Shown here: positions 16,099 through 24,957 of the stretch, piece by piece | How positions within the stretch are numbered: the stretch's first letter is position 1 | Layout: every line of letters begins with the position of its first letter | Assembly (NCBI GenBank): GCA_030613055.1 | Contig: JAUWMR010000025.1 | Location: forward strand, 1-56,691 | Direction of reading: 5' to 3' | Origin: Desulfobacteraceae bacterium | Lineage (GTDB): Bacteria; Desulfobacterota; DSM-4660; Desulfatiglandales; Desulfatiglandaceae | DNA length: 56,691 nucleotides | Translations under genes and position numbers: made by a program | Notes under the pieces: generated by a model | What the model saw: only the letters and a program-made list of their open reading frames with translations | What the model was told of the DNA's origin: nothing | Database searches by the model: none

Positions 16099-16629
16099 TC
16101 ATTTGTCAAGTTGTTCGCGAATTACCTGTATGAGCTTACGGATGTCTTCTGGTTCCAGCTTGCCGTCTTTTCTAAAGATGAGTTTTCCATGTTTATCAAA
16201 GGCCAGGACATTATTGTTATTATCGGATAGTTCCCACTTTTTCACGAGGACCTTTTTGTAGTCACGCACATAAATAGTCGTAGGATAGCGCTTCTGCTTT
16301 TCCTTCAGGGAAGATGTGATTGCAAAATTGGGCATCCATGTCGCGGCCATATTGATAATGGCGAACGATTGATATTTTTCCAGAGGAAACTTCTCTTTTT
16401 TCAATGCCTCGCTGGCGTCATTATTGAGGTCCTTTACATCAGGATCGACGTAAAACAGAGTAGAAACCTTACCCTTAAACTCTTCACTGCTCCATTCCCT
16501 CATATCCAGATGGCCTCCAAGTTTTCCTTCCAGCACAATTTTTTCAGGCTCCTGGCCCATTTCCAATCCGGCCCAGGCAGTTACGGACACAAGGCACAGC
16601 AACATCAAAAGAACTGACAAATATTTCAT
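16099..16629 (-). CDS. YtfJ-family secreted thioredoxin-like protein
   Basis: A 176-residue exported protein of the YtfJ family. The chosen ATG at 16629 has a GAGGAGG site six bases upstream; a longer frame from 16644 would translate the ribosome site itself. A signal peptide (about 1-20, cleavage near AWA-GLEM) is followed by a thioredoxin-like fold without a CxxC: KGKVSTLFYVDPDVKDLN, NMAATWMPNFAI, YPTTIYVRDYKKVLVKKW and a C-terminal LAFDKHGKLIFRKDGKL. Family members are periplasmic and of unknown function. A stand-alone gene. Confidence 0.82.
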   Translation of the reverse strand: MKYLSVLLMLLCLVSVTAWAGLEMGQEPEKIVLEGKLGGHLDMREWSSEEFKGKVSTLFYVDPDVKDLNNDASEALKKEKFPLEKYQSFAIINMAATWMPNFAITSSLKEKQKRYPTTIYVRDYKKVLVKKWELSDNNNNVLAFDKHGKLIFRKDGKLEPEDIRKLIQVIREQLDK

Positions 16630-16859
16630 TTCGCACCTCCTCACAAATTTTTAAAGTCATTTCCAGTAAGACGCCATCTTACATCATTTCACAACCATAT
16701 CAACCCCTCAATACCAGTTTTTGCTCAGTTACGAATCAACAAGTCAATTATTTGACATATACGTGGATTCCGGTCAAATTTTGCGTCATCCCGCATTCTG
16801 ATTCCTTCCCAGATAAGTCCAATTACTTGTAATTATTATAATATTATCTGCTCATCATT

Positions 16860-16877
16860 TTGGCATGATTTCTGCTA
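16860..16877 (+). promoter_or_regulatory. Sigma-54-type promoter
   Basis: The sequence TTGGCATGATTTCTGCTA fits the -24/-12 consensus: GG at 16862-16863 and GC at 16874-16875 with the obligatory ten bases between. It lies about 65 nt before the SH3-domain gene on the same strand, leaving room for a short leader. An activator site was not identified. Supported by consensus only. Confidence 0.6.
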
Positions 16878-16943
16878 AGTTAATATGGACACGAGTGTAA
16901 ATAGCACCTGTACTTTTTTTGAGCAAACGAAAAGGGGTTTATT

Positions 16944-17720
16944 ATGGGTAAAAAGCCGTTACTATTTCTTTTCCTATCCTTGGCTATCTGCTGGACAGCA
17001 AAACCTGGACATGCTTTTGAGTCCTGGAATGGAGAAGTCACCAAAAATATTAATCTAAGAAAACTCCCGGGGCTAAATGGGGAAATTATTACAGGCTTAC
17101 AGAAAGGAGATAAAGTTGTCATAAAAAGCAAGCACGGGGACTGGTATAAAATTGTTCTCGAAAGAGGAATTTATGGCTGTAAAGGATGGGTGTATGGAGA
17201 ATACATAAAGAAAATCGATGAAGAACAAAAAATAGAAGAAGAGTCTTTTTCAGAAAAAGGAAAAATAAAAACTCGCCTTGATGGATTGCTACAAGAGGGG
17301 CCTTCAGAAATAAAAACCGGAAAAGAGCAGCAACATAACAGGGAATCAAGTAATAAATTTCTGTCCAAGGTGAATATTCCGGTAGCCGTGGAAGGGAAAA
17401 AAGGGGAACCCTTGAAGGAAGGAATGACGAAAATCTCAGAAAAGTCATTCCCTGAGGGCCCGCAGGAGAGGGAAGAGACGAATCCCGCATTTGTTTTTCA
17501 GTATCCGGAAAAAACGCCTGACGAGGAGAGCACCTTTTTGGTCAAGGAAGCAGGAAAAGAGGAACAACTGCTTATGAATGACAAAAAAGATTTCAATAGC
17601 CCTCAAAATATAAGAATGATAATAAGCCTTTTATCCAGACTATTGCCGGTCCTCCTGTCTTGCCTTGCCCTAATATTTTCCTATAAAGCCTTTCAATTAG
17701 CAAAAGGGCCTCAGAGATGA
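16944..17720 (+). CDS. Exported bacterial SH3-domain protein with C-terminal membrane anchor
   Basis: A 258-residue protein: a signal peptide (about 1-24), an SH3b domain (about 27-92; NINLRKLPGLNGEIITGLQKGDKV and WYKIVLERGIYGCKGWVYGEYI), a long charged low-complexity linker rich in E and K (about 93-220), and a C-terminal membrane segment (about 224-250). The layout resembles SH3-plus-anchor proteins that bind cell-wall peptides and tether to the inner membrane. The ATG has an upstream AAAAGGGG ribosome site. A sigma-54-like promoter precedes it. Precise role unknown. Confidence 0.75.
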   Translation: MGKKPLLFLFLSLAICWTAKPGHAFESWNGEVTKNINLRKLPGLNGEIITGLQKGDKVVIKSKHGDWYKIVLERGIYGCKGWVYGEYIKKIDEEQKIEEESFSEKGKIKTRLDGLLQEGPSEIKTGKEQQHNRESSNKFLSKVNIPVAVEGKKGEPLKEGMTKISEKSFPEGPQEREETNPAFVFQYPEKTPDEESTFLVKEAGKEEQLLMNDKKDFNSPQNIRMIISLLSRLLPVLLSCLALIFSYKAFQLAKGPQR

Positions 17721-17907
17721 TCAATATATTCTATTTCTTTCAATTCTGAGAAACTTACCTGTAGGATTAAAAAATCGGCCTTTTGTATCTATAAAACCAT
17801 CCAAGCACAGCAAAGTAAAAATTGATTGTCATTCCTGATCTTACCGGATATGATGCCTTCGTCTGTTATTTGGATCTTGATGACCTTGAGCATTAGGAGA
17901 GATTGCA

Positions 17908-18627
17908 ATGCATCTTAAAAGAGTTGATCTTCACCCGGAAAAATACCCAACCACAGAACATTACCCTTTCAACCTGAATATCTTCCATAAGACCAAAGGT
18001 ATTACATTTGATTCACCGGTGATATTTTTCGTAGGAGAAAACGGTACAGGGAAATCCACTTTACTGGAAGCCTTGACTCACAGATGCGGTATATATATAT
18101 GGGGAAACGTTGAGCGAAGACGCTTCAAAGTCAACCTCTATGAGCAAAGATTGTGGGAGGCTATAGATGTTGAATGGACTAACGGTCCTGTGCGAGGGTC
18201 ATTTTTTGCATCCCAGGTATTCCGGAACTTCGCTCAAATTTTAGACGAATGGGCATCAGCAGATCCTGGAGCACTTGAATATTTCGGGGGGAAATCTCTT
18301 GTAACCCAATCCCATGGCCAGTCCCTCATGTCATATTTCAAGGCCCGCTTCAAAATCAAAGGGATTTACTTTATGGACGAACCAGAGACAGCTCTTTCAC
18401 CAAAAACCCAGTTGGATTTGCTAAAGTTGCTAAAGGAGATGAGCCAGGCAGGGCACGCCCAATTTATCATCGCTTCTCACTCTCCAATACTCCTGGCATG
18501 TCCCGGGGCAAAGATTTATTGCTTCGACCATGCGCCTGTAAAACAAATTGATTACGAAGACACAGAACAATTCCAGGTCTACAAAGATTTCATGGAGGAC
18601 AGGAACAAATACCTGGATGGAATTTAA
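17908..18627 (+). CDS. AAA/ABC-type ATPase (COG3910-like), orphan
   Basis: A 239-residue ABC-type ATPase of the small single-domain class: Walker A GENGTGKST (43-51), a signature-like GQSLMSYFKARF stretch, Walker B with FMDEPETALSP, and the His-switch segment FIIASHSPILL. No membrane segment or transporter partner is adjacent. Such proteins resemble RecF/SMC-type heads and are found alone or in defence loci; here no partner nuclease is visible. A GGAGAG ribosome site supports the start. Function unproven. Confidence 0.82.
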   Translation: MHLKRVDLHPEKYPTTEHYPFNLNIFHKTKGITFDSPVIFFVGENGTGKSTLLEALTHRCGIYIWGNVERRRFKVNLYEQRLWEAIDVEWTNGPVRGSFFASQVFRNFAQILDEWASADPGALEYFGGKSLVTQSHGQSLMSYFKARFKIKGIYFMDEPETALSPKTQLDLLKLLKEMSQAGHAQFIIASHSPILLACPGAKIYCFDHAPVKQIDYEDTEQFQVYKDFMEDRNKYLDGI

Positions 18628-19060
18628 GAAAAATTCTGTTTGACTTAAAAGACTAAAAACATTAGCATTCAAATTTGCCAATTAATATTCATTGGGCCAG
18701 TCCCAACTGGTCAGGATTAGCGACAATCCTCCTTGACAGGGAAGTTAATAAATGAGCAACTTCCTTTTAAACTCGAGATTTCAACATTCTTCGCATCCGC
18801 TCTGCGATACTCAGGCCACCCCTTCGGGGCGGGTTGTCAGTTTCCAGCGTTCCATTTTTCTATGTTCGCAGCAGAACGTCAGGTCTCCATATCTCATTAT
18901 TTTCAACGAGTTAAGCAAATTGCGAGACGTAATTACAAGGTGCTTAAGGACATCCTAATTTAAGGAGGTGAATTTAGGTTTACTGTGTTGTGGCAGTGGC
19001 TCCAAATGGGGCCAAAAGGAACCAGGAACTAACCTACAATCTATAGACAAGGAGGGGAAA
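18628..19060. other. Intergenic leader region of the trpB2-ior cluster
   Basis: A 433-nt gap without a credible gene. It contains a GC palindrome at about 18820-18835 (CACCCCTTCGGGGCGGG) and a Shine-Dalgarno-like TAAGGAGGTG at 18961-18970, which precedes only a short in-frame extension of trpB2. A GTG at 18968 would add 31 residues to the enzyme, but the extension has no family resemblance. No tryptophan leader peptide with repeated Trp codons and no T-box features were recognised. Confidence 0.4.
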
Positions 19061-20428
19061 ATGAAGAAAGCGATGTTTTTTCTTGACCAAAAGGACATGC
19101 CGACTCACTGGTATAACATCCAGGCCGATTTGCCGGAGCCCTTACCACCGGTTTTACACCCGGGAACAGGGCAGCCGGTAACCCCCGATGACCTGGCACC
19201 TCTGTTTCCTATGGAGCTTATCATGCAGGAGGTCAGCACCGAGCGTTGGATTGAAATCCCCGAGGAGCTACAGGATATCTACTGCACCTGGAGACCAACA
19301 GTGCTGCACCGGGCATATCGGCTGGAAAAGGCCTTAGATACTCCAGCAAAGATTTTCTATAAATATGAAGGAACAAACCAGGCTGGCAGCCACAAGCCCA
19401 ATACGGCTGTAGCCCAGTGCTACTATAATATGAAGGAGGGCATCAAACGCATAACCACCGAGACCGGCGCCGGGCAGTGGGGGAGCGCCCTGTCCATGGC
19501 CGGTGCGTTCTTCGATGTTGAGATCAAGGTCTATATGGTCAGGATCAGTTATGACCAAAAGCCATATCGCCGTATCGCAATGGAGGTTTGGGGGGGCAAA
19601 TGTATTCCCAGCCCCAGCACGGAAACCCAGGCAGGACGAGACATGTTAGAGAAATGGCCCGATTGTCCCGGCAGCCTGGGGCTCGCTATAAGTGAGGCAG
19701 TTGAGGAATGCGTAGGTCGTGATGATACCCACTACTCACTGGGCAGTGTGCTCAACCATGTCCTCCTTCACCAGACCATCATAGGGCAGGAAACCATGAA
19801 GCAGATGGAGATGGCAGATGCCTATCCTGATATTATTGTAGGTAACGTAGGCGGAGGCTCCAACTACGCCGGCCAATTCCTGCCCTGGATCAGGGATAAA
19901 ATCAGCGGAAAAAAGCCGGATCTGCGTATCATATGCGTCGAGCCCGAAAGTTGCCCTACCATGACCAGGGGGCTATATGCCTATGATTTTGGTGATACAG
20001 TGGGGCTGACGCCCCTGCTCAAAATGCATACCCTGGGACACACCTTTATCCCGCCCCCGGTTCACGCCGGAGGCTTGCGTTATCATGGGATGGCACCAAT
20101 AATAAGCCATCTCCTTGAACTGGGACTGGTTGAAGCAGTAGCCCAGCACCAGACTGGCACCTTTGAGGCCGGAATACAATTTGCCCGCACTGAGGGAATT
20201 ATTACCGGCCCTGAGCCATGCCACAACGTAAAGGTAGCTATTGATGAAGCCCTTAAGTGTAAAGAATCCGGCGAAGCAAAAACAATCCTGATAGCCCATA
20301 GTGGACATGGGCACTTCGACCTGTCCGCATATGATAAGTTCATGTCAGGCCAACTGGTGGATTATGCTTTTCCCGAGGAAGACATAAAGAAGGCGCAGGC
20401 TGACCTGCCAAAGGTTCCAGGGGCCTAA
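19061..20428 (+). CDS. Tryptophan synthase beta chain-like protein, TrpB2 class
   Basis: PLP-dependent enzyme of the TrpB2 group, which condenses indole with serine or a related donor, typically without TrpA. The 455-residue protein from the ATG at 19061 has [16 protein letters not shown] with the Schiff-base lysine, the substrate motif [11 protein letters not shown], and a glycine-rich phosphate loop [12 protein letters not shown]. Length suits TrpB2 (about 430-455) rather than TrpB1 (about 400). The ATG is preceded by a strong GGAGGGG site. No other trp gene is near; instead iorA and iorB follow, so indole salvage or an aromatic amino acid role is plausible. A hairpin follows the stop. Confidence 0.9.
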   Translation: MKKAMFFLDQKDMPTHWYNIQADLPEPLPPVLHPGTGQPVTPDDLAPLFPMELIMQEVSTERWIEIPEELQDIYCTWRPTVLHRAYRLEKALDTPAKIFYKYEGTNQAGSHKPNTAVAQCYYNMKEGIKRITTETGAGQWGSALSMAGAFFDVEIKVYMVRISYDQKPYRRIAMEVWGGKCIPSPSTETQAGRDMLEKWPDCPGSLGLAISEAVEECVGRDDTHYSLGSVLNHVLLHQTIIGQETMKQMEMADAYPDIIVGNVGGGSNYAGQFLPWIRDKISGKKPDLRIICVEPESCPTMTRGLYAYDFGDTVGLTPLLKMHTLGHTFIPPPVHAGGLRYHGMAPIISHLLELGLVEAVAQHQTGTFEAGIQFARTEGIITGPEPCHNVKVAIDEALKCKESGEAKTILIAHSGHGHFDLSAYDKFMSGQLVDYAFPEEDIKKAQADLPKVPGA

Positions 20429-20484
20429 GACCTGCCCGGATCACCGAAAACAGTTAAAGTGCACTGGTGGTCTGGTTCTTTAAC

Positions 20485-20527
20485 GGCGCACTCGCAGCCT
20501 TCATTCCTTCAATGCTGCGGGTGTGCC
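20485..20527 (+). promoter_or_regulatory. Strong intercistronic hairpin
   Basis: A 14-pair stem (GGCGCACTCGCAGC with GCTGCGGGTGTGCC, two G-T pairs) around a 15-nt loop, between trpB2 and the small Cys-rich gene. No T tract follows, so it is probably not a standard terminator; it could protect or process the transcript or slow polymerase. The ribosome site of the next gene starts about 11 nt later. Confidence 0.6.
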
Positions 20528-20552
20528 GCCCTTACTATGGGAGGTGAACATA

Positions 20553-20819
20553 TTGATAGAGCAGTACGACGACAAAACGATTAGGTGTCCCAGGGTGGGC
20601 GGTGACGTCAATTTTATGTACTGCCGCTCCGAGAACAAAATGTTTCCCTGTGGATGGATAGTCGGTTGCTGGCAGGAGCGGATGGATATTAACAAGTTTC
20701 TGGAAGACCACTACTCCAATAATGAGCGCGACCGAATATTTGTCCCGCCAAGGCCTAAAGTTGAAAGCTTGGTGAACTTGATTGAACAGGCCAAAAAGAG
20801 GACAAAAGAAGAGACATGA
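20553..20819 (+). CDS. Small Cys-rich protein linked to iorA
   Basis: An 88-residue protein read from TTG at 20553, which has a GGGAGGTG site at good spacing; a longer frame exists but lacks support. The N-terminal half has four to five cysteines in a compact pattern (CPRVGG, then YCR, PCG and GCW), likely binding a metal or an iron-sulfur cluster. The C-terminal half is helical and charged (VESLVNLIEQAKKRTKE). Its stop overlaps the start of iorA (ATGA), so the two are translationally coupled. It may be a partner or assembly protein for the oxidoreductase; this is inferred from context. Confidence 0.72.
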   Translation: MIEQYDDKTIRCPRVGGDVNFMYCRSENKMFPCGWIVGCWQERMDINKFLEDHYSNNERDRIFVPPRPKVESLVNLIEQAKKRTKEET

Positions 20820-22675
20820 TGCGAGAAGAGATTTTTTTAGGAAACGGGGCCGTTGCCTTAGGGCTTGTTGAGGCCGGCTGCCAGGTGGTGACCTCTTATC
20901 CGGGCACGCCCAGTTCCGAGATCCTGCCCGAGGTGGTTCGTCTGGTCAAATCGGAAGGTCTCGACACCTATGTTGAATGGTCCACCAATGAGAAGGTGGC
21001 CCTTGATAATGCATATGCCGCGGCTATTTCCGGGAAAAGGGCGGCCTGCTGCATGAAACAGGTAGGGCTAAACGTGGCTGCCGATTCCCTCATGAGCGCC
21101 GCTTATATCGGCACGACCGGGGCCCTTGTGATTGTTTCCTGTGATGATCCGGGTCCCCATTCGTCCCAGACCGAGCAGGACACCCGTCTCATGGCCCGTC
21201 TTGCAAAGGTCCCCGTGCTGGATCCCTCCAATCCGCAGGAAGCGCGGGAAATGGCCAAATTGGCCTTTGACCTTTCAGAGGAATTCAAGATCCCGGTCAT
21301 CCTCAGGCCGGCCATCAGGGTATGTCACGCGCGACAGAATCTCACATATGGCCCGCTCAAAAGCAGTGACAAAAAGGCATCCTTTAAAAAGGATCCCGGC
21401 AGGTGGGCGGCAACACCACGGTTCCGTTTCATCCTCCACGGCGAATTGAATGAAAAATTAAGGAAAATTGCACGCAGATTCGAAACCCTGGCGGCATATA
21501 ACTTTCACGATCTTGAGCCCGGGAAAAAATATCCGTTAGGCATCATTGCAGGAGGCGTCCCTTACTCTGTAATGCGGGATATCCTGACAGAAGAAGACAG
21601 AAAGGACATTCCCCTGCTCAAGATCGGCACCCCGTATCCTTTTCCCGAAGGCCTGGCCCTCGAGTTCATGGCAGCATGCGAAAAGGTGATGGTTATTGAG
21701 GAAACCGATACGGTGATCGAGTACTTCTTAAGAGACAGGGAAAAAGTCCTGGGTCGTCTCTCAGGCCATGTCCCTTCTGAAGGTGAGTTAGTGCCGCAAG
21801 TAATTTACGGTCTGGTCAGTAACGTGCTCAAAGAACTCGATTTAAAACCTCTTACGGGCGATGGAGACCAGGAGGCATTTGAACTGGTGAAGGGCCTGGA
21901 CCTGCCGATCCGCAGACCCACCCTCTGCGCGGGTTGCCCGCACAGGGCCTCGTTTTTTGCCATTCGCAAGGGCAGGGCAAAGGCAATATTCACCTCTGAT
22001 ATCGGCTGTTACACCCTGGGCCTTAATCTGGGTGGCGTTGATACCTGCTTGGACATGGGCGCTGCAATAACCATGGCATCCGGCTTTTACCATGCCTTTG
22101 CCCAGGATCATGTTGAGCAGCCTATTGTGGCAACCATAGGAGATTCCACCTTTTTTCATTCCGGCACCGCGGGGTTGTTGAATGCGGTGTACAATAAATC
22201 ACGGTTTATACTGGTGATCCTGGACAATGAGATAACGGCCATGACCGGCATGCAGCCGACACCGGGTATAGGCATAAGGGCGGACGGAAGCAAGGGAAAT
22301 GCCATTTCACTGGAAAGGGTGGTTGCCGGCTGCGGGGTTGACTTCATCGAGGTGGTTGATCCCTATGACATCAAGTCCATGTCAGGGATATTAAAAAAGG
22401 CTACCAAATACGTGAAGGACCCTGCAGGAGGCGTTGCAGTTATTATCGCGCGGCACCCATGTGTTATTGCTAACAGGAAAGAGGCAATTCCCGAGCCAAT
22501 AAAGGTAACGGTGACAGAAGATTGTGTGGAATGTAGTTTCTGCCTTGACCGGTTTGAATGCCCCGCCCTGTATAAGGACGAGGAACTGGGACATACGGCT
22601 GTCAACGAGATCCTGTGCACCGGCTGCGGTGTCTGCCTGGAAATCTGCCCCAAAGGGGCGATTGTGGAGGCGTAA
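20816..22675 (+). CDS. iorA: Indolepyruvate ferredoxin oxidoreductase, alpha subunit
   Basis: Oxidises aryl pyruvates (indolepyruvate, phenylpyruvate) with CoA, passing electrons to ferredoxin; anaerobic. The 619 residues show an N-terminal pyrimidine-binding domain (GNGAVALGLVEAG, TSYPGTPSSEI), a C-terminal thiamine diphosphate domain (TIGDSTFFHSG and ILDNEITAMTGMQ), and two ferredoxin-type cysteine clusters at the end (CVECSFC and CTGCGVCLEICPKG). The start overlaps the small Cys-rich gene; a second ATG follows immediately. The beta subunit gene lies 242 nt downstream behind a repeat. Identity is secure at the level of the IorA family; exact substrate is inferred. Confidence 0.95.
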   Translation: MMREEIFLGNGAVALGLVEAGCQVVTSYPGTPSSEILPEVVRLVKSEGLDTYVEWSTNEKVALDNAYAAAISGKRAACCMKQVGLNVAADSLMSAAYIGTTGALVIVSCDDPGPHSSQTEQDTRLMARLAKVPVLDPSNPQEAREMAKLAFDLSEEFKIPVILRPAIRVCHARQNLTYGPLKSSDKKASFKKDPGRWAATPRFRFILHGELNEKLRKIARRFETLAAYNFHDLEPGKKYPLGIIAGGVPYSVMRDILTEEDRKDIPLLKIGTPYPFPEGLALEFMAACEKVMVIEETDTVIEYFLRDREKVLGRLSGHVPSEGELVPQVIYGLVSNVLKELDLKPLTGDGDQEAFELVKGLDLPIRRPTLCAGCPHRASFFAIRKGRAKAIFTSDIGCYTLGLNLGGVDTCLDMGAAITMASGFYHAFAQDHVEQPIVATIGDSTFFHSGTAGLLNAVYNKSRFILVILDNEITAMTGMQPTPGIGIRADGSKGNAISLERVVAGCGVDFIEVVDPYDIKSMSGILKKATKYVKDPAGGVAVIIARHPCVIANRKEAIPEPIKVTVTEDCVECSFCLDRFECPALYKDEELGHTAVNEILCTGCGVCLEICPKGAIVEA

Positions 22676-22705
22676 ATTTAATAACGTTATAGGTCGTTGT
22701 AATTT

Positions 22706-22813
22706 AGATTGCTTCGTCGTCACGCCTTGGCGTGACTCCTCGCAATGACATTGAGATGCTGATTTTGTCATTGCGATCTCCGCATAGCGGGATAAACTCC
22801 GCGAAGCAATCTC
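22706..22813. repeat. Inverted repeat R6 between iorA and iorB
   Basis: Imperfect inverted repeat with ends AGATTGCTTCGTCG and CGAAGCAATCTC and inner arms CTCGCAATGACA and TGTCATTGCGA. This type of repeat, with GATTGCTTCG and GCAATGAC modules, is widespread in intergenic DNA of several phyla. It separates two subunit genes of one enzyme and would fold into a long hairpin in their mRNA. Confidence 0.85.
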
Positions 22814-22917
22814 AAAAAAGGAAATTCCTAAACAATCAAGTTGCGAGTTATGAGGCAGGATGTTTTGAGGCTTTTAACCCGCAACGCGGAACACGCATCA
22901 GTTAAGAGAAAAAATCC

Positions 22918-23484
22918 ATGGAGACAGTGAATTTCGTTTTAGGTGGATTGGGTGGCCAGGGAATCTTGTTCATGACCAAGGTGCTGGCTCAGGCTGCAAT
23001 GAAAAAAGGATTGAGGGCCATGGGGGCAGAGACTCATGGCATGGCCCAGAGGGGAGGGTCGGTCATTTCCCACCTCAGGCTCGGGGATGTGGAAAGCAGC
23101 CTGGTGAGGACCGGCTCGGCCCGTTTTTTGCTGGCCCTGGAAGAAAACGAGGCATATCGTAATATCCCCTTTCTTATCAGGGGCGGGAGCATATATGCCA
23201 ATGCCAAAAAAGACCATTTTCCCAGGCCCGAAGTGAAACCTTACCTGGACAAAAAGGGAATTATCTACCGCTCCGTGCCGGCCGAGGAGATAGCCATGAG
23301 CCTGGGAACCCCCATGTCTTCAAACTTGGCCCTGCTCGGTTTTTTCTCCGCTTTCAGGGAAGGGCCGCTTACCTATGAAGAACTCAGGGAGACTATAGAT
23401 CAGGTAAGCCCCGACCGCTTTAAGGAAATGAATTTCAAAGTCTTTGATACAGGTTATAAAGAGGGATCAAAAGAAAGGTCATAA
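22918..23484 (+). CDS. iorB: Indolepyruvate ferredoxin oxidoreductase, beta subunit
   Basis: The gamma-type subunit of 2-oxoacid ferredoxin oxidoreductases; with IorA it forms the complete enzyme. The 188 residues have the family opening FVLGGLGGQGILFMTKVLAQA, the conserved THGMAQRGGSVISHLR stretch and AEEIAMSLGTPMSSNLALLG. Length is typical. The next gene begins 12 nt after its stop. The gap to iorA holds repeat R6, so the two subunits may not be expressed equally; that is inference. Confidence 0.93.
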   Translation: METVNFVLGGLGGQGILFMTKVLAQAAMKKGLRAMGAETHGMAQRGGSVISHLRLGDVESSLVRTGSARFLLALEENEAYRNIPFLIRGGSIYANAKKDHFPRPEVKPYLDKKGIIYRSVPAEEIAMSLGTPMSSNLALLGFFSAFREGPLTYEELRETIDQVSPDRFKEMNFKVFDTGYKEGSKERS

Positions 23485-23496
23485 GACAGGCAAACC

Positions 23497-24120
23497 ATGA
23501 CCCAGGCTGGGGAAAGTGTAGCGGGCATTGTCCTTGCCGCAGGGGAGTCAACCCGGATGGGTAGGCCAAAGCAATTGCTTCCAGCGGGAGGGGGAACGCT
23601 CCTTGAGCGCATACTCGATGAAGCACTGAGGTCTGATCTGGACGAGGTAGTCCTGGTTTTAGGCCATCAATCTGAAGAGATTCGAGCCGTACTGGGACAA
23701 GTACTTCAGCACCAGAAACTTAAGCTCATCGAAAACCGGCAGTATAAGCAGGGTATAAGTTCTTCCATTATAGTCGGATTGTCGGCAGTTGAGATGAGTC
23801 ATAATCATGTAATGATCCTCCTGGCCGACATGCCCTTTGTCGATACAAATCTTATCAATCTCCTCATCAGGCGATATTTAAATTCCGGCCTGCCCCTTGG
23901 GGCTATTAAAATCAAATCAAATCGATCCCATCCAGTCATCATCTGCAGCGAGCTATACCATGAACTTCATAAGATAAGAGGCGACGTGGGGGCCAGGGGT
24001 CTGTTTGATAAATACGTCGACAGGGTCTGTCTTGTTGAGCCGGAAGGTCTCTATGATAACAGGGATATTGACAGGCCAGAGGATTATATTCGATATAAGA
24101 AGTGCCTGGATAAGAGATGA
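23497..24120 (+). CDS. MobA/MocA-like nucleotidyltransferase
   Basis: A 207-residue NTP-transferase-fold protein. The nucleotide-binding motif is VLAAGESTRMGRPKQLLP at the N-terminus, and the metal site is in ILLADMPFVD. This pattern is typical of molybdenum cofactor cytidylyl- or guanylyltransferases and of similar proteins near molybdenum hydroxylases, though no molybdoenzyme is in this window. It follows iorB by 12 nt and so may be in the same operon. The role in the ior context is unknown. The convergent response regulator gene ends 2 nt later. Confidence 0.82.
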   Translation: MTQAGESVAGIVLAAGESTRMGRPKQLLPAGGGTLLERILDEALRSDLDEVVLVLGHQSEEIRAVLGQVLQHQKLKLIENRQYKQGISSSIIVGLSAVEMSHNHVMILLADMPFVDTNLINLLIRRYLNSGLPLGAIKIKSNRSHPVIICSELYHELHKIRGDVGARGLFDKYVDRVCLVEPEGLYDNRDIDRPEDYIRYKKCLDKR

Positions 24121-24122
24121 GT

Positions 24123-24944
24123 CTATTGGCCGGGGGGTTCATCCCGGTCGATCTCCGGATCTTTCTTTTCCAAAGTGATTATCCATCCTGCTATCTCACC
24201 ATTAATTCTGAAGGCCGAAACAATCATTCGAATTTCTCCATACTCTGTGGCTACAGTAAGTGTGATCTTTCGTAATTCCTGGTCAAGGATGACTTTTTTA
24301 AGCGAACCGATCAATTTTGTTTTCTCACTCTTTGGAAATATATCAGTAATATGACGGTTTAATAACTTCTCAAGAGGTTTGTTCATTATACCAAGGGACT
24401 GTGAGTTGGCACTTAAGATCCTGACATCTTTGTCAACGACAATGATTCCTATCCCGACACTTTCAATGATTGATTTTTCAAAATTCAGGCTGCTAATCAA
24501 TTCACCTGTTAATTCCCTGGGAGCGAGTTCAGCCTGTTCAAGAATATTATCGCCTGTTGGAGGGGGGAAAGGCTGGTTTTCCACCCTGTCTAAAAAATCG
24601 TTTATCTTAACACCCATTTCCTCCATCGGGCCTTTTGAAATATAATAGTCTGCTCCAATACTATTAATCCCGTCCATTTGCTCGACAAAGGCGCCTGACA
24701 TGGCAATAATCGGAAAAGGAGATTCGGAAAATTTATTGCGGGTATATTCTATGACCTGTTTCCCGTCTATTTTGGGCATTATAATATCCAGGAAAAGGTA
24801 ATCAACGGGTCCCTCCTCTAATTTTAATATGGCCTCCTTGCCGTCATATGCCTTAACAATCTCATATCCCCGTTTCTCAAGTAATTCCGTCATAAATTCT
24901 ACAAAGAAAAAATCATTATCCACTACTAAAGCTTTCTTAGACAT
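24123..24944 (-). CDS. Response regulator with receiver and PAS domains
   Basis: A 273-residue protein. Residues 1-125 form a receiver domain with acidic pair in VVDNDFFF, phosphoacceptor aspartate in YLFLDIIMPKIDG, and lysine in YYISKGPMEE. Residues about 155-270 form a PAS domain (SIIESVGIGIIVVDKDVRILSANSQSLGIMN ... split by loops). No DNA-binding or enzymatic output is present, so it probably acts by protein contact, perhaps with the ATPase gene 13 nt upstream. The shared neighbourhood with the GspE-like gene suggests a joint role in signalling to a motility or secretion machine. Confidence 0.85.
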   Translation of the reverse strand: MSKKALVVDNDFFFVEFMTELLEKRGYEIVKAYDGKEAILKLEEGPVDYLFLDIIMPKIDGKQVIEYTRNKFSESPFPIIAMSGAFVEQMDGINSIGADYYISKGPMEEMGVKINDFLDRVENQPFPPPTGDNILEQAELAPRELTGELISSLNFEKSIIESVGIGIIVVDKDVRILSANSQSLGIMNKPLEKLLNRHITDIFPKSEKTKLIGSLKKVILDQELRKITLTVATEYGEIRMIVSAFRINGEIAGWIITLEKKDPEIDRDEPPGQ

Positions 24945-24957
24945 TTGATTTCCCTAT

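Noticed and set aside
18628-19060. T-box or Trp leader peptide before trpB2
   Set aside because: No run of Trp codons and no T-box sequence was seen.
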